Shown piece by piece: positions 1 to 9,824 of a stretch of DNA of 64,000 nucleotides. The notes below the pieces were generated by a model. The model saw only the letters and a list, made by a program, of their open reading frames with translations. It was not told where the DNA came from and searched no databases. The stretch is taken from contig NZ_MUIN01000005.1 of assembly GCF_002080045.1 (NCBI RefSeq), forward strand, positions 310,288 through 374,287. Reading direction: 5' to 3'. This DNA is from Pseudomonas sp. Bc-h. Lineage in GTDB: Bacteria > Pseudomonadota > Gammaproteobacteria > Pseudomonadales > Pseudomonadaceae. Both the position numbers and the translations under genes were made by a program. Position 1 is the first letter of the stretch, and every line of letters starts with the position of its first letter.

Positions 1-573
1 CAGCCCGTGAAAACTCAGCAGCAGATGGTCATGATCCTGAATAAGATGCGGCCTGACGCTTTCCACCAAGGCGTCCAGATATTCCGGCTGATTGAAGAAC
101 GGCGGCAGTAGCGCCAGTTCGAATTTCAAATGCTTGTCACGAATGACACGTTTCGCTTCTTCGATGACCGTAGTCACCGTGCTGTCGGCGAACTGTGGAT
201 AAAGAGGGGCCAGCGTGACTTGCTTGATGCCTTGGGCCGATAGGCGCGTGAGCACTGTTTCAATCGACGGCTCGCCGTAACGCATTGCCAGTTCCACCGG
301 GCCCTGCGTCCACTCATGGGTCATGGCCTGTTGCAGGCGTTTGCTCAACACCACCAGCGGCGAACCCTCATCCCACCAGATAGAAGCGTAAGCATGGGCC
401 GATTGCTCGGGCCGCTTGATCAGGATCAGCGACACCAACAGCCGACGGATCGGCCATGGCAGATCGATCACGTAAGGGTCCATCAAGAACTGATTGAGGT
501 AGCGGCGAACGTCCGCAACTTCGGTGGAGGCTGGCGAACCCAGGTTAACCAGCAGCAACGCGTGATCGGTCAT
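1..573 (-). CDS. hemH: Ferrochelatase, N-terminal 191 residues (gene runs off the window)
   Basis: Ferrochelatase inserts Fe2+ into protoporphyrin IX in the last step of haem synthesis. The visible frame begins with [14 protein letters not shown], where the LVNLGSP stretch is typical of the family, continues through [11 protein letters not shown], and reaches LLLSFHGL at the window edge; that SFHG motif carries the active-site histidine (here His189). The C-terminal part, about 150 residues, lies outside the window. The gene starts 14 bp beyond the stop of the epimerase-like gene at 588-1490, so the two are probably one minus-strand transcript. In other pseudomonads hemH also sits beside the photolyase/LitR cluster, which makes sense because protoporphyrin is a photosensitiser. 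Confidence 0.95.
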   Translation of the reverse strand, partial: MTDHALLLVNLGSPASTEVADVRRYLNQFLMDPYVIDLPWPIRRLLVSLILIKRPEQSAHAYASIWWDEGSPLVVLSKRLQQAMTHEWTQGPVELAMRYGEPSIETVLTRLSAQGIKQVTLAPLYPQFADSTVTTVIEEAKRVIRDKHLKFELALLPPFFNQPEYLDALVESVRPHLIQDHDHLLLSFHGL

Positions 574-587
574 GCAACACCTTGATG

Positions 588-1490
588 TCAGTGGCGGCCC
601 AAAAGATTTTCCAGGGCCGCGTGCAGATCGGTGAATCGGAAAGTGAAACCGGCAGCCTGCAGTCGGTTCGGGCGAGCGCGCTGGCCGCCCAGCAGCAATA
701 TCGACAACTCGCCCAGCAGCAGCCGTAAAGCGACAGCGGGCATCGGCATGAATGCCGGGCGATGCAGGAGCGCGGCCAGGGTTTTGGCGAAATCGCGGTT
801 ACGAACCGGTGATGGCGCGCAGGCATTATAAGGACCTTGGGCGTCTTCCCGGTTCAACAGAAAATCAATCGCGGCGATTTGGTCCTCTATATGGACCCAC
901 GGCATCCACTGGCGCCCATTGCCGATCGGCCCGCCCATGCCCAGTTTGAACGGCGGCAACAGCCGCTGCATCATGCCGCCTTCGTTGGCCAGGACCAAAC
1001 CTGTGCGCAGCAACACCACGCGAATCCCGAACGCCTCTGCTCTCTGCGCAGTCTCTTCCCAGGCGATGCATAACTGACTGGCGAAATCTTCACTCACCGG
1101 CGCCGACTCCTCGTCGAGTTCCCGTTCGCCGCCGTCGCCATACCACCCAACAGCGGAGCCGGATATCAGCACGTCGGGTTTCTGCTCTCGGCGTTCGAGC
1201 CAGGTGATGAGTTGTTCGGTCAGGGTGATGCGGCTGTCCCACAACAACATCTTGCGTTTGCGGGTCCAGGGGCGATCGGCGATGGGAGCACCCGCCAGGT
1301 TGATCACGGCATCGACATACTGGCTGCCGATGTCGTCGGGATGGGCGATGCCGCGAACCCCGGCGCCGCACAGACGCGTCACCTGGTCGGGCTTGCGACT
1401 CCATACGGACAGTTGATGGCCTTGATCGAGCCAGTGTCGACACAGGCGGCGACCTATCAAACCTGTACCGCCGGTCAGCAATATGTGCAT
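588..1490 (-). CDS. TIGR01777/YfcH-type NAD(P)-dependent epimerase-like protein
   Basis: A 300-residue extended short-chain dehydrogenase/epimerase fold protein. The N-terminus [13 protein letters not shown] carries the GxxGxxG dinucleotide-binding loop (residues 7-13); [14 protein letters not shown] and LRTGLVL in the middle, followed by a C-terminal segment of the DUF1731 type, are typical of the TIGR01777 family (E. coli YfcH). The substrate of the family is not established. It lies 14 bp upstream of hemH on the same strand. Members are often found in light- or singlet-oxygen-induced clusters, which fits the neighbours on the other side of the 300-bp divergent intergenic region. Function beyond 'SDR-like oxidoreductase/epimerase' is not inferred. 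Confidence 0.9.
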   Translation of the reverse strand: MHILLTGGTGLIGRRLCRHWLDQGHQLSVWSRKPDQVTRLCGAGVRGIAHPDDIGSQYVDAVINLAGAPIADRPWTRKRKMLLWDSRITLTEQLITWLERREQKPDVLISGSAVGWYGDGGERELDEESAPVSEDFASQLCIAWEETAQRAEAFGIRVVLLRTGLVLANEGGMMQRLLPPFKLGMGGPIGNGRQWMPWVHIEDQIAAIDFLLNREDAQGPYNACAPSPVRNRDFAKTLAALLHRPAFMPMPAVALRLLLGELSILLLGGQRARPNRLQAAGFTFRFTDLHAALENLLGRH

Positions 1491-1719
1491 GACTGAGTTC
1501 CTCGCGTGGCGTTCATAGCAAATCGGTAGTCTATTTCTTCACAAACAATGTGCTTGTGAACGAAGCGAATAGTTGAACCATAGGCCACGCTATAGAGAAC
1601 GGTTCTTCACCCGTCCGTTCGATTGATCCGTTCGAACAGTTGAACGATTTCAGTGAAGCGTCAGACTCAAGAATGAGCCTTGAGAAAGGTCAGCGTCCTA
1701 CGCGTCGAGGGACGATAAG

Positions 1720-1744
1720 TTATACCGAAAAACAGCATTGTACA
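1720..1744 (+). promoter_or_regulatory. Weak LitR-type box pair in the 1491-1791 intergenic region
   Basis: The 301-bp divergent region between the epimerase-like gene and the FAD oxidoreductase contains TTGTACA at 1738-1744 and, 18 bp upstream, the degenerate TTATACC at 1720-1726. The same 18-bp phasing is seen in the much stronger boxes at 3116-3191. The boxes lie 48 bp or more before the ATG at 1792. A separate perfect inverted repeat, TTCACAA (1538-1544) and TTGTGAA (1554-1560), lies nearer the minus-strand gene. No clear consensus promoter was found for either direction. Calling this a LitR site is inference from motif similarity. Confidence 0.4.
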
Positions 1745-1752
1745 GGTTTTAA

Positions 1753-2990
<1,238 letters not shown>

Positions 2991-3016
2991 TTCGTCTGCC
3001 CTTCCGCTGATCCCCG

Positions 3017-3084
3017 GTAGCAGTCCGGCTTGCCGGCGGTAGCGATCTCACTGCCGCCACCACCGACAATCCGGACTACTACAG
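3017..3084. repeat. REPIN 1 (two inverted REP palindromes)
   Basis: Begins GTAGCAGTCCGGCTTGCCGG and ends with the approximate inverse, CCGGACTACTACAG. Six related elements occur in this window. This copy has a degenerate right half (CCGACAATCCGGACTACTAC). It sits between two same-strand units, after the stop at 2990 and before the LitR operator at 3116, and does not interrupt a gene. Confidence 0.85.
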
Positions 3085-3115
3085 ACACTCAGGAACCCAG
3101 CTCCCGCCTCAAACC

Positions 3116-3191
3116 TTGTACAAACAATTTGACTTGTACAACTTCAAACCTATGATGAACAAATGTTGTACAGATATTCGAGTCTGTACAA
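3116..3191 (+). promoter_or_regulatory. Array of four TTGTACA boxes: probable LitR operator
   Basis: Four near-identical boxes: TTGTACAA at 3116-3123, TTGTACAA at 3134-3141, TTGTACA at 3166-3172 and TGTACAA at 3185-3191. They form two pairs, each with 18-bp spacing between equivalent positions. The downstream pair is a perfect 7-bp inverted repeat separated by 12 bp. The upstream pair overlaps and flanks the -35 element of the promoter at 3129-3156; the downstream pair lies just after the expected start of transcription. MerR-type LitR/CarH repressors bind TGTACA-like repeats (recalled family knowledge), and a LitR-like gene is encoded in the operon, so autoregulation is the simplest reading. 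Confidence 0.75.
3129..3156 (+). promoter_or_regulatory. Sigma70-type promoter of the ybgA-like/litR/phrB operon
   Basis: TTGACT at 3129-3134 (-35) and TATGAT at 3151-3156 (-10), separated by 16 bp, are both close to consensus. Transcription would begin around 3163, giving a leader of about 50 nt before the ATG at 3212. The -35 hexamer shares a base with the operator box at 3134-3141, so bound repressor would block polymerase. Confidence 0.7.
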
Positions 3192-3211
3192 GTTGTTGAT
3201 CGAGGTTTGCC

Positions 3212-4192
3212 ATGCCTATGCCACCGGAGCAGTCGCCGGAACACACACCAAAACCCAAGCTGGGCGTCAGCGCCTGCCTGATGGGGGTTGAGGTTCGCTA
3301 CAACGGCGGGCACAAGGAATCGCATCTGCTGACGCGTGCGCTCAACGAGCATTTCGACTTCGTGCCTGCCTGCCCTGAAGTCGCCATCGGAATGGGCATT
3401 CCACGTGAGGCCATTCGTCTGGTGGGCGATCCGGCGCATCCTCAGGCCGTGGGCACGGTCCATGGCGACATGAACGTCACCCAGCCACTGGCCGAATACG
3501 GCGAGCACATGGCCCGGGTAATGGATGACATCTGTGGCTACATCTTCATGCAGAAATCGCCATCCTGCGGCCTGGAGCGGGTAAAGGTCTATCGCGATAA
3601 CGGCGCCCCGTTCGACGAGGGCGGTCGTGGCATCTATGCCCAGGCGTTCTGTGCAAAACACCCCGACCTGCCCGTGGAGGAGGACGGCCGATTGAACGAT
3701 CCGGTGTTGCGGGAAAACTTCATTACTCGCGTGTTTGCCTACGCCGCCTGGCAGCAACTGCTCAAGAGCGGTATCACCCGTCGTTCGCTCACCGAATTTC
3801 ACTCGCGCTACAAATATCAGCTGATGGCCAATGACCCGATCCAGTACAAGGCGCTGGGCAATCTGCTGGGCAACATGGGCCGCAGCGACCCGGCAGAGAT
3901 TGCGCCGCGCTACTTCAGCGAGCTGATGAGCGCCCTGAAAAAACCGGCGACCCGTCGCACCCACACCAACGTTCTGCAGCATCTGTGCGGCTATTTGCGC
4001 GAGACCATCAGCGCCTCCGACAAACAGGAAATCCAGACCGTCATCGGCCAGTACCACCAAGGCATCGTGCCGCTGGTGGTGCCGCTGACCCTGCTCAAGC
4101 ATCACTTTCGCCAACACCCGGATCCTTACATCGCGCTACAGGTTTACCTGCAACCGCACCCGGAAAACCTCAGCCTGCGCAACGCGATCTAA
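3212..4192 (+). CDS. DUF523 and DUF1722 (YbgA-type) protein
   Basis: A 326-residue two-domain protein. The N-terminal DUF523 domain contains GVSACLMGVEVRYNGGHK (with the conserved cysteine), a second cysteine in PACPEVAIGMGIPREAIRL and SPSCGLERVKVY. The C-terminal half, from about residue 195 (HSRYKYQLMANDP onward), is a DUF1722/YbgA domain. E. coli ybgA neighbours phr, and here too it is cotranscribed with the photolyase, separated only by the regulator. The biochemical role is unproven; thiouracil desulfidase activity has been described for some DUF523 proteins, so a role in base or tRNA thio-chemistry is possible. ATG at 3212 lies 49 nt after the predicted transcription start. Confidence 0.9.
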   Translation: MPMPPEQSPEHTPKPKLGVSACLMGVEVRYNGGHKESHLLTRALNEHFDFVPACPEVAIGMGIPREAIRLVGDPAHPQAVGTVHGDMNVTQPLAEYGEHMARVMDDICGYIFMQKSPSCGLERVKVYRDNGAPFDEGGRGIYAQAFCAKHPDLPVEEDGRLNDPVLRENFITRVFAYAAWQQLLKSGITRRSLTEFHSRYKYQLMANDPIQYKALGNLLGNMGRSDPAEIAPRYFSELMSALKKPATRRTHTNVLQHLCGYLRETISASDKQEIQTVIGQYHQGIVPLVVPLTLLKHHFRQHPDPYIALQVYLQPHPENLSLRNAI

Positions 4193-4195
4193 ACC

Positions 4196-5137
4196 ATGAA
4201 AAAAACCATAATTTCCGATGCCGTCGACGACGATCCGCAGGCCTACGCCGAAGCGCTTGAAGAAGGCTGGCTGCCGATTCGCGAAGTTGCCCGCCTGACC
4301 GGCGTCAACGCCGTGACCCTGCGTGCCTGGGAGCGCCGTTACGGCCTGATCGTGCCCCATCGCACACCCAAGGGGCATCGCTTGTACAGCACCGCCCATG
4401 TTGATCGCGTGCTGACGATCCTCACCTGGCTCAATCGCGGGGTATCGGTAAGCCAGGTCAAACAACTGATCGATGATCAGCAAACACCGCCGCCCAGCGT
4501 GGAAAACGACTGGGATCGCCTGCGACAGAATCTGCTGGAGGCCATCACGACCTTGGCCGAGCGGCGACTGGACGACACGCTCAACCAGGCAATGTCGCTG
4601 TATCCGCCGCGTACCCTGTGCGAGCAGTTGTTGATGCCGTTGCTTGCCGCCCTTGAACAGCGTTGGCAGGGCCAGTTCGGCGCCCAGCTGGAGCGGGTTT
4701 TCTTTTATTCCTGGCTGCGCAGCAAGTTCGGCGCCCGGCTTTACCACAACAACCGTCAGGTCAGTGGTGCCCCGCTATTGCTGATCAACCAGTCCGACGT
4801 GCCGCTCGAACCCCATCTATGGCTGACCGCCTGGCTGGTAAGCAGCGCCGACTGTCCGGTGGAGGTCTTCGACTGGCCGCTGCCGGTTGGCGAGTTGTCG
4901 CTGGCCTGCGAATACCTCGAGCCCCGCGCGGTGCTGTTGTACTCCAGCAAATCGCTGAATCTGAGCCAGTTACCGCGCCTGCTGAACAACATCGACTGCC
5001 CGAAGCTGATTATTGGTCCGACCGTGCGCATCCATTCGGCCGAGTTATCCGTATCTGTCAGTGAGGTCGCCGAACTCACGCTCGCCGAAGACCCTTTGAC
5101 TGCCCACGCCGAGCTGCAACGCCTGGGTCTCATCTAA
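4196..5137 (+). CDS. litR: MerR-family regulator of the LitR/CarH type
   Basis: A 313-residue regulator with an N-terminal MerR winged helix (residues about 25-93, including VTLRAWERRYGL) and a C-terminal region with the helical-bundle plus Rossmann-like layout of B12-dependent LitR/CarH photoreceptors. The usual cobalamin motif E/DxHxxG is changed: E205-P-H207-L-W-L210 keeps the histidine but loses the glycine. The Trp and Glu-His pair of the helical bundle reads W157...E166-R167, without the histidine. Pseudomonad homologues are known as class II LitR, reported to act with a LOV protein instead of B12 (from memory). Lies 3 bp after the DUF523 gene and 9 bp before phrB. No LOV gene is in this window. 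Confidence 0.85.
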   Translation: MKKTIISDAVDDDPQAYAEALEEGWLPIREVARLTGVNAVTLRAWERRYGLIVPHRTPKGHRLYSTAHVDRVLTILTWLNRGVSVSQVKQLIDDQQTPPPSVENDWDRLRQNLLEAITTLAERRLDDTLNQAMSLYPPRTLCEQLLMPLLAALEQRWQGQFGAQLERVFFYSWLRSKFGARLYHNNRQVSGAPLLLINQSDVPLEPHLWLTAWLVSSADCPVEVFDWPLPVGELSLACEYLEPRAVLLYSSKSLNLSQLPRLLNNIDCPKLIIGPTVRIHSAELSVSVSEVAELTLAEDPLTAHAELQRLGLI

Positions 5138-5146
5138 GGAATGAAC

Positions 5147-6592
5147 ATGCAACTGATTTGGCTGCGCAGCGATCTGCGCGTACACGACAACACCGCGTTG
5201 AGCGCTGCCATGGAGCAGGGCCAGACGCTGGCGGTGTACATGATCAGCCCCGCGCAGTGGCAGAGCCATGACGATGCGCCGTGCAAGGTCGACTTCTGGC
5301 TGCGCAACCTGTCGGCGCTGAAAGCCGAATTGAGCGCCCTGAATGTGCCGCTGTTGATCGTCCACGCCAACACATGGGACAAGGCGTCCAATGCGTTGCT
5401 CGACCTGTGCAAGGAACACGGTATCGAGCAGGTTCATGTAAACGAGGAGTACGGCGTCAACGAGACTCGCCGCGACCGTGATGTGCAGTCAGCACTGGAA
5501 AAACAGGGCATCGCGTTTCGCAGCCACCTCGATCAGCTGTTTTTCAAGCCGGGCAGCGTACTGACCAAGAGCGGCAGTTATTTCAAGGTGTTCACGCAGT
5601 TCCGCAAGGTCTGTTACGGCCGCCTGCATTACTCGGTGCCGGCATTGGTTCGCCTGCCAAAGAAGCAATCGGCGCTGCACATCAAGAGCGACGATGTGCC
5701 TGAACAGGTCAGGGGATTCGCCACCCCGTCCGATGCGCTGCGCAAACTCTGGCCGGCCGGTGAAGACGAGGCGCGTCGTCGCCTGGAAGCCTTCACCGAC
5801 GAGCAAGTGCATTACTACCTGGACGAACGGGACTTCCCGGCCAAACCCGGCACCAGCCAGCTTTCGGCCTACCTCGCCGCCGGGGTGATATCCCCGCGCC
5901 AGTGCCTGCACGCCGCGCTGCGCAGCAATAACGGCGAGTTCGAAACCGGAAACGCGGGCTCAGTCACCTGGATCAACGAATTGTTGTGGCGCGAGTTCTA
6001 CAAGCACGTGCTGGTGGGCTTCCCCCGGGTTTCTCGTCATCGCGCGTTCCGCCCGGAAACTGAAGCGCTGAAATGGCGGCACGCACCCAAGGAGCTGGAA
6101 GCCTGGCAAAAAGGCCGCACAGGTTTGCCGATTGTCGACGCCGCCATGCGTCAGCTGCTGGAAACCGGCTGGATGCACAACCGCCTGCGCATGGTCGTGG
6201 CGATGTTCCTGACCAAGAATCTGCTGCTCGACTGGCGCGAAGGCGAACGCTTTTTCATGCAGCATCTGATCGACGGCGATCTGGCCGCAAACAACGGCGG
6301 CTGGCAGTGGAGTTCCTCTACCGGAACCGACTCGTCGCCCTACTTCCGGATCTTCAATCCGTTGAGCCAGTCCGAACGTTTCGATCCCGAAGGACGCTTC
6401 ATCAAGGCCTGGATTCCGGAACTCGCCAGCTTGAACAAGCGCGATATCCATAACCCGTCAGCCCTTGGCGGCCTGTTCGGGGTCGAGGGTTACCCGGCGC
6501 CCATCGTCGATCTGAAGTCCAGCCGCGAACGGGCGCTGACCGCCTTCAAATCCCTGCCTCATCGACAAGCAGAGACTCAAGACCATGAGTGA
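5147..6592 (+). CDS. phrB: Deoxyribodipyrimidine photo-lyase (CPD photolyase)
   Basis: A class I CPD photolyase of 481 residues that uses blue light, FADH- and an antenna cofactor to split cyclobutane pyrimidine dimers. N-terminal MQLIWLRSDLRVHDNTAL is the antenna-domain signature. The FAD domain shows WINELLWREFYKHVL, TGLPIVDAAMRQL, TGWMHNRLRM and DGDLAANNGGWQWSSSTGTD, almost the E. coli Phr sequence. An in-frame ATG occurs at 5141, but the AAGGA site ends immediately before it, whereas the ATG at 5147 has proper spacing, so 5147 is preferred. The 3' end overlaps the next gene by 8 bp. Light induction through the LitR operator is inferred. Confidence 0.97.
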   Translation: MQLIWLRSDLRVHDNTALSAAMEQGQTLAVYMISPAQWQSHDDAPCKVDFWLRNLSALKAELSALNVPLLIVHANTWDKASNALLDLCKEHGIEQVHVNEEYGVNETRRDRDVQSALEKQGIAFRSHLDQLFFKPGSVLTKSGSYFKVFTQFRKVCYGRLHYSVPALVRLPKKQSALHIKSDDVPEQVRGFATPSDALRKLWPAGEDEARRRLEAFTDEQVHYYLDERDFPAKPGTSQLSAYLAAGVISPRQCLHAALRSNNGEFETGNAGSVTWINELLWREFYKHVLVGFPRVSRHRAFRPETEALKWRHAPKELEAWQKGRTGLPIVDAAMRQLLETGWMHNRLRMVVAMFLTKNLLLDWREGERFFMQHLIDGDLAANNGGWQWSSSTGTDSSPYFRIFNPLSQSERFDPEGRFIKAWIPELASLNKRDIHNPSALGGLFGVEGYPAPIVDLKSSRERALTAFKSLPHRQAETQDHE

Positions 6593-7010
6593 ATTCCTGC
6601 GCGACTATGCCCGGCGTTTCGCCGAACTCGACAAAGACAACCTGCATTTGCTGGGTGAGCTGTACAGCGAGGACATCGCCTTCGCCGACCCGCTACATGA
6701 AGTCCACGGTCTGCACGATCTGCGCAAATATTTTGCGGATCTCTACGCCAACGTGTCGGACCTGCAATTTGAGTTTCACGCCTTCGACCAGGTGCGCGAA
6801 GGCAAGGGCTATCTGCGCTGGACCATGACCTACCGCCACCCGCGCTTGAATCAGGGCGAGCCGATTGCGGTGCAAGGCTGCTCGCATCTGCTGTGGACCG
6901 AGCACAAGGTGTTCCAGCATCGCGACTTCTTCGACGCCGGCGCTCTACTGTACGAACACTTGCCCGTGATGGGCCGAATGATTGGCTGGCTCAAAAGGCG
7001 ACTGGCATGA
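6585..7010 (+). CDS. NTF2/SnoaL-like small protein
   Basis: A 141-residue protein with the cone-shaped NTF2/SnoaL-like pattern: N-terminal helix MSEFLRDYARRFAELD, LYSEDIAFADPLHEVHGLHDLRKYF, and alternating strands through WTMTYRHP and VQGCSHLLWTE. No catalytic residues can be assigned, and members of the superfamily range from isomerases to ligand carriers. The ATG overlaps the end of phrB, and its stop overlaps the ATG of the following SDR gene, so translation is coupled in a tight operon. The partner role in the FAD/DUF1365/Cfa pathway is unknown. Confidence 0.85.
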   Translation: MSEFLRDYARRFAELDKDNLHLLGELYSEDIAFADPLHEVHGLHDLRKYFADLYANVSDLQFEFHAFDQVREGKGYLRWTMTYRHPRLNQGEPIAVQGCSHLLWTEHKVFQHRDFFDAGALLYEHLPVMGRMIGWLKRRLA

Positions 7011-7783
7011 AGCGGCGTATCTGGCTGACCGGCGCCAGCAGCGGAATCGGTCTGGCACTGGCAGAAGAGCTGTTGAAGGCTGGTCACCAGGTCGCATTGA
7101 CGGCCCGTAGCCTTCCACCTCTCGAAGCCTTGGAGCAGCGCTTCCCCCATCAGGTGCTATTGGCCCCCGGCGACGTGACCGACCTTGAGCAGGTGACGGC
7201 CATCGGTGAGCGCATTGCGCAAGCGTGGGGGGCGGTGGACACGGCAATTCTCAATGCGGGCACCTGCGAATACATCGACGCTCGGCAGTTTGACGCGCGA
7301 CTGGTCGAGCGCGTGGTGAACACCAACCTGATCGCCACCTCTTATTGCGTGCAGGAAGCCTTGACCCTGTTGCGCCTGGGTCAGCGCCCGCATCTGGTGG
7401 GGGTCGCCAGCTCGGTGGCCTTTCTGCCGCTGACACGCTCTGAGGCGTATGGGGCCTCTAAAGCCGGCCTGCGTTACCTGTTTCAGTCGCTGCGCATCGA
7501 TCTTGCTCAAGAAGGTATCGATGTCACGATCGTCAGCCCGGGCTTTGTGGACACGCCGCTGACGGCGAAGAACGACTTTGCGATGCCAATGCGCTGGCCT
7601 GCCCCGAAAGCCGGCGCTTACATCGCCAAACGCCTGGAGAGAGCACGTCGACCGCTGGAAATCGCTTTCCCGCTGCCCTTCATCCTGACGCTGAAATTCA
7701 TCGCCCTGCTGCCTGAGCGCGTGCAGCTTGCGCTGGGCAAACGCATGGTCCGCTCCGCCAGCCAGAATGAGGGCGTGCAATGA
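7007..7783 (+). CDS. Short-chain dehydrogenase/reductase
   Basis: A 258-residue classical SDR. TGASSGIG (residues 8-15) binds NAD(P), ILNAGTCEY is the NAG motif, and SEAYGASKAGLRYL supplies the catalytic Tyr-x-x-x-Lys. ATG at 7007 overlaps the stop of the upstream gene in ATGA fashion; the downstream gene overlaps in the same way at 7780-7783. A substrate cannot be named. The location between a photolyase and a fatty-acyl-modifying Cfa homologue suggests lipid-derived substrates, as an inference only. Confidence 0.9.
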   Translation: MKRRIWLTGASSGIGLALAEELLKAGHQVALTARSLPPLEALEQRFPHQVLLAPGDVTDLEQVTAIGERIAQAWGAVDTAILNAGTCEYIDARQFDARLVERVVNTNLIATSYCVQEALTLLRLGQRPHLVGVASSVAFLPLTRSEAYGASKAGLRYLFQSLRIDLAQEGIDVTIVSPGFVDTPLTAKNDFAMPMRWPAPKAGAYIAKRLERARRPLEIAFPLPFILTLKFIALLPERVQLALGKRMVRSASQNEGVQ

Positions 7784-9027
7784 AGATCGCCATCGTCGGC
7801 AGCGGCATTTCCGGCCTGACCAGCGCCTGGCTGCTCAACCGCGCACATGACATCACGGTTTTCGAAGCCGACAGCTGGATTGGCGGGCATACCCACACCG
7901 TCAGCGTCTCGGTGAATGGCAAGCCGCACGCGATCGACACCGGCTTCATTGTCTTCAACGACTGGACCTACCCCAATTTCATCAAGCTGCTGGGCCAGCT
8001 CGGCGTCGCCTTCAAACCCACTGAAATGAGCTTTTCGGTGTGCGACCCGCACAGCCGCACCGAATACAACGGCAACAATCTCAACAGCTTGTTCGCCCAG
8101 CGCAGCAACCTGCTGTCGCCAACCTTCTGGGGAATGCTGCGGGACATTCTGCGTTTCAACAAACAGGCACTGCTCGACCTGCAAAGCCAGCGAATTGCCG
8201 CTGACACTACCCTCGGCGCCTATCTGAAAGCCGAAGGTTACGGTCGGCGCTTCACTGAGCACTACATCGTGCCCATGGGCGCGGCGATCTGGTCGATGTC
8301 GTTGGCCGACATGCTGAGCTTTCCGCTGCAATTCTTCGTGCGTTTCTTCAAGAACCACGGCCTGCTCTCGGTCAGTAATCGCCCGCAATGGTGCGTGATC
8401 GAAGGCGGCAGCAGCCGTTATATCGAGCCACTGACTGCCCCTTTTCGCGACAAGATCCGTCTGCAATGCCCGGTCCACCGAGTGGAACGAGACAAGGACG
8501 GCGTGACGATTCACAGCACCAGCGGCAGCGAACGTTTCGACAAAGTGATATTTGCCTGCCACAGCGATCAGGCCTTGGCGATGCTGGCGACGCCGAGCGC
8601 GAACGAGCGGGAAATCCTCGGTGCCCTCCCCTACGCCGACAACGACGTGGTACTGCATACCGACACCAGCCTGCTACCCAAACGCCCGCTGGCATGGGCC
8701 AGCTGGAACTACCGTCTGGGCGGCGCAGGCGATCAGTCGGCCGCCGTCACCTACGCAATGAACATCCTGCAAGGGATCGAAAGTGACACGACCTTCTGCG
8801 TCAGCCTGAATCAGACGCCCGCCATCGACCCGAGCAAGATCCTGGCGCGTTATCGCTATGCCCATCCGCAGTACAGCTTGAAAGGCATCGCCGCTCAGGC
8901 CCGGTGGCAGGAAGTATTCGGCGCCCAACACACCTATTACTGCGGCGCCTACTGGGCCAACGGCTTTCACGAAGACGGTGTGGTCAGCGCCCTGCGCGTG
9001 GCATCCGCTTTTGGGGAATCGCTATGA
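7780..9027 (+). CDS. FAD-dependent amine-oxidase-like protein (COG2907 type)
   Basis: A 415-residue flavoprotein starting MKIAIVGSGISGLTSAWLL (GxGxxG) followed by FEADSWIGGHTHTV and IDTGFIVFND, which is the hallmark of the COG2907 NAD/FAD-binding family. The C-terminus GAYWANGFHEDGVVSALRVA is the second FAD contact. The family nearly always sits with DUF1365 and Cfa-like genes, as here. In Rhodobacter a comparable set is linked to light/singlet-oxygen-induced modified fatty acids (methylated and furan fatty acids). A role in desaturating or oxidising a methylated acyl chain is therefore an attractive but untested inference. Four-bp overlaps on both sides. Confidence 0.9.
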   Translation: MKIAIVGSGISGLTSAWLLNRAHDITVFEADSWIGGHTHTVSVSVNGKPHAIDTGFIVFNDWTYPNFIKLLGQLGVAFKPTEMSFSVCDPHSRTEYNGNNLNSLFAQRSNLLSPTFWGMLRDILRFNKQALLDLQSQRIAADTTLGAYLKAEGYGRRFTEHYIVPMGAAIWSMSLADMLSFPLQFFVRFFKNHGLLSVSNRPQWCVIEGGSSRYIEPLTAPFRDKIRLQCPVHRVERDKDGVTIHSTSGSERFDKVIFACHSDQALAMLATPSANEREILGALPYADNDVVLHTDTSLLPKRPLAWASWNYRLGGAGDQSAAVTYAMNILQGIESDTTFCVSLNQTPAIDPSKILARYRYAHPQYSLKGIAAQARWQEVFGAQHTYYCGAYWANGFHEDGVVSALRVASAFGESL

Positions 9028-9824
9028 ACAGTGCCCTGTATAGCGGCTGGGTGAGCCATCGGCGCTTTTCACCCCGAGCCCACGCGTTCACTTATCGCAT
9101 TGGCATGCTGTATCTGGACCTCGACGAGCAGGATGCCGTGATGAAACTGTCACCGTTCGCCGGGGCAAGCCGTCTGGCGCCGTTTTCATTTCGGCAGGGC
9201 GATTACTTGCGTGATTACACCGGGCGAGGCATTCCGTTGATTGGTGCCGTGCGCGAGATCGTCCGCCAGTCGCTGGGCCGCGCACCGCTTGGCCGTGTGT
9301 GCCTGCTGACTCAGGCGCGCAGTTGGGGGCTGTCGTTCAATCCGGCGAGCTTTTTCTATTGCTTCGAGCGGGACGGCTCACTGGCTGCAATTGTCTGTGA
9401 AGTCACCAATACCCCGTGGCGCGAGCGCTATCACTACGTGCTGCCCGCGAACACCGACGGCCATCAACATTTCGCCGTGGCCAAGGCCTTTCACGTCTCG
9501 CCGTTTCTGCCTAGGGATCTGGAATATCGCATGAGCTTCAGCCAGCCCGGCGAGCGGCTCGGCGTGCACATGGCTGACTGGCAGGGCGAGCACAAGGTGT
9601 TCGACGCCACCCTCAACCTGCAACGCCAGCCACTGAGCCGCCCTGCATTGCATCGTCATCTGCTGACGTTTCCCTGGATGACCGCCAAGACCTGCCTGGC
9701 TATTTACTGGCAGGCGCTGCGCCTTTTCGCCAAACGCACGCCGATTTTTTCCCATCAGGCAGCCGAAGGCTCTTATCGCATTGCCGCCGTTCAACCCAAG
9801 GATCGACGCCATGAAAAGCCCTAG
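9024..9824 (+). CDS. DUF1365 protein
   Basis: A 266-residue protein, MNSALYSGWVSHRRFSPRAHAFTYRIGMLYLDLDE onward; VSHRRFSP and HAFTYRIGMLYLDLDE are typical of DUF1365. SFNPASFFYCF and the FHVSPFLP region are also conserved in the family. The ATG at 9024 overlaps the previous stop (ATGA) and the gene's end overlaps the Cfa homologue by 14 bp, so longer upstream frames are not needed. No catalytic activity is known; it is a fixed partner of COG2907 flavoproteins and Cfa-type methyltransferases. Confidence 0.9.
   Translation: MNSALYSGWVSHRRFSPRAHAFTYRIGMLYLDLDEQDAVMKLSPFAGASRLAPFSFRQGDYLRDYTGRGIPLIGAVREIVRQSLGRAPLGRVCLLTQARSWGLSFNPASFFYCFERDGSLAAIVCEVTNTPWRERYHYVLPANTDGHQHFAVAKAFHVSPFLPRDLEYRMSFSQPGERLGVHMADWQGEHKVFDATLNLQRQPLSRPALHRHLLTFPWMTAKTCLAIYWQALRLFAKRTPIFSHQAAEGSYRIAAVQPKDRRHEKP

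Noticed and set aside
3166..3191. Possible LexA box in the TTGTACAG...CTGTACAA dyad
   Set aside because: LexA needs CTGT-N8-ACAG; spacing and repeat phase here fit the other TTGTACA boxes instead.
3089..4117. 342-codon open frame antisense to the DUF523/DUF1722 gene
   Set aside because: Its sequence has no family-like feature and it would run across the strong LitR operator region.
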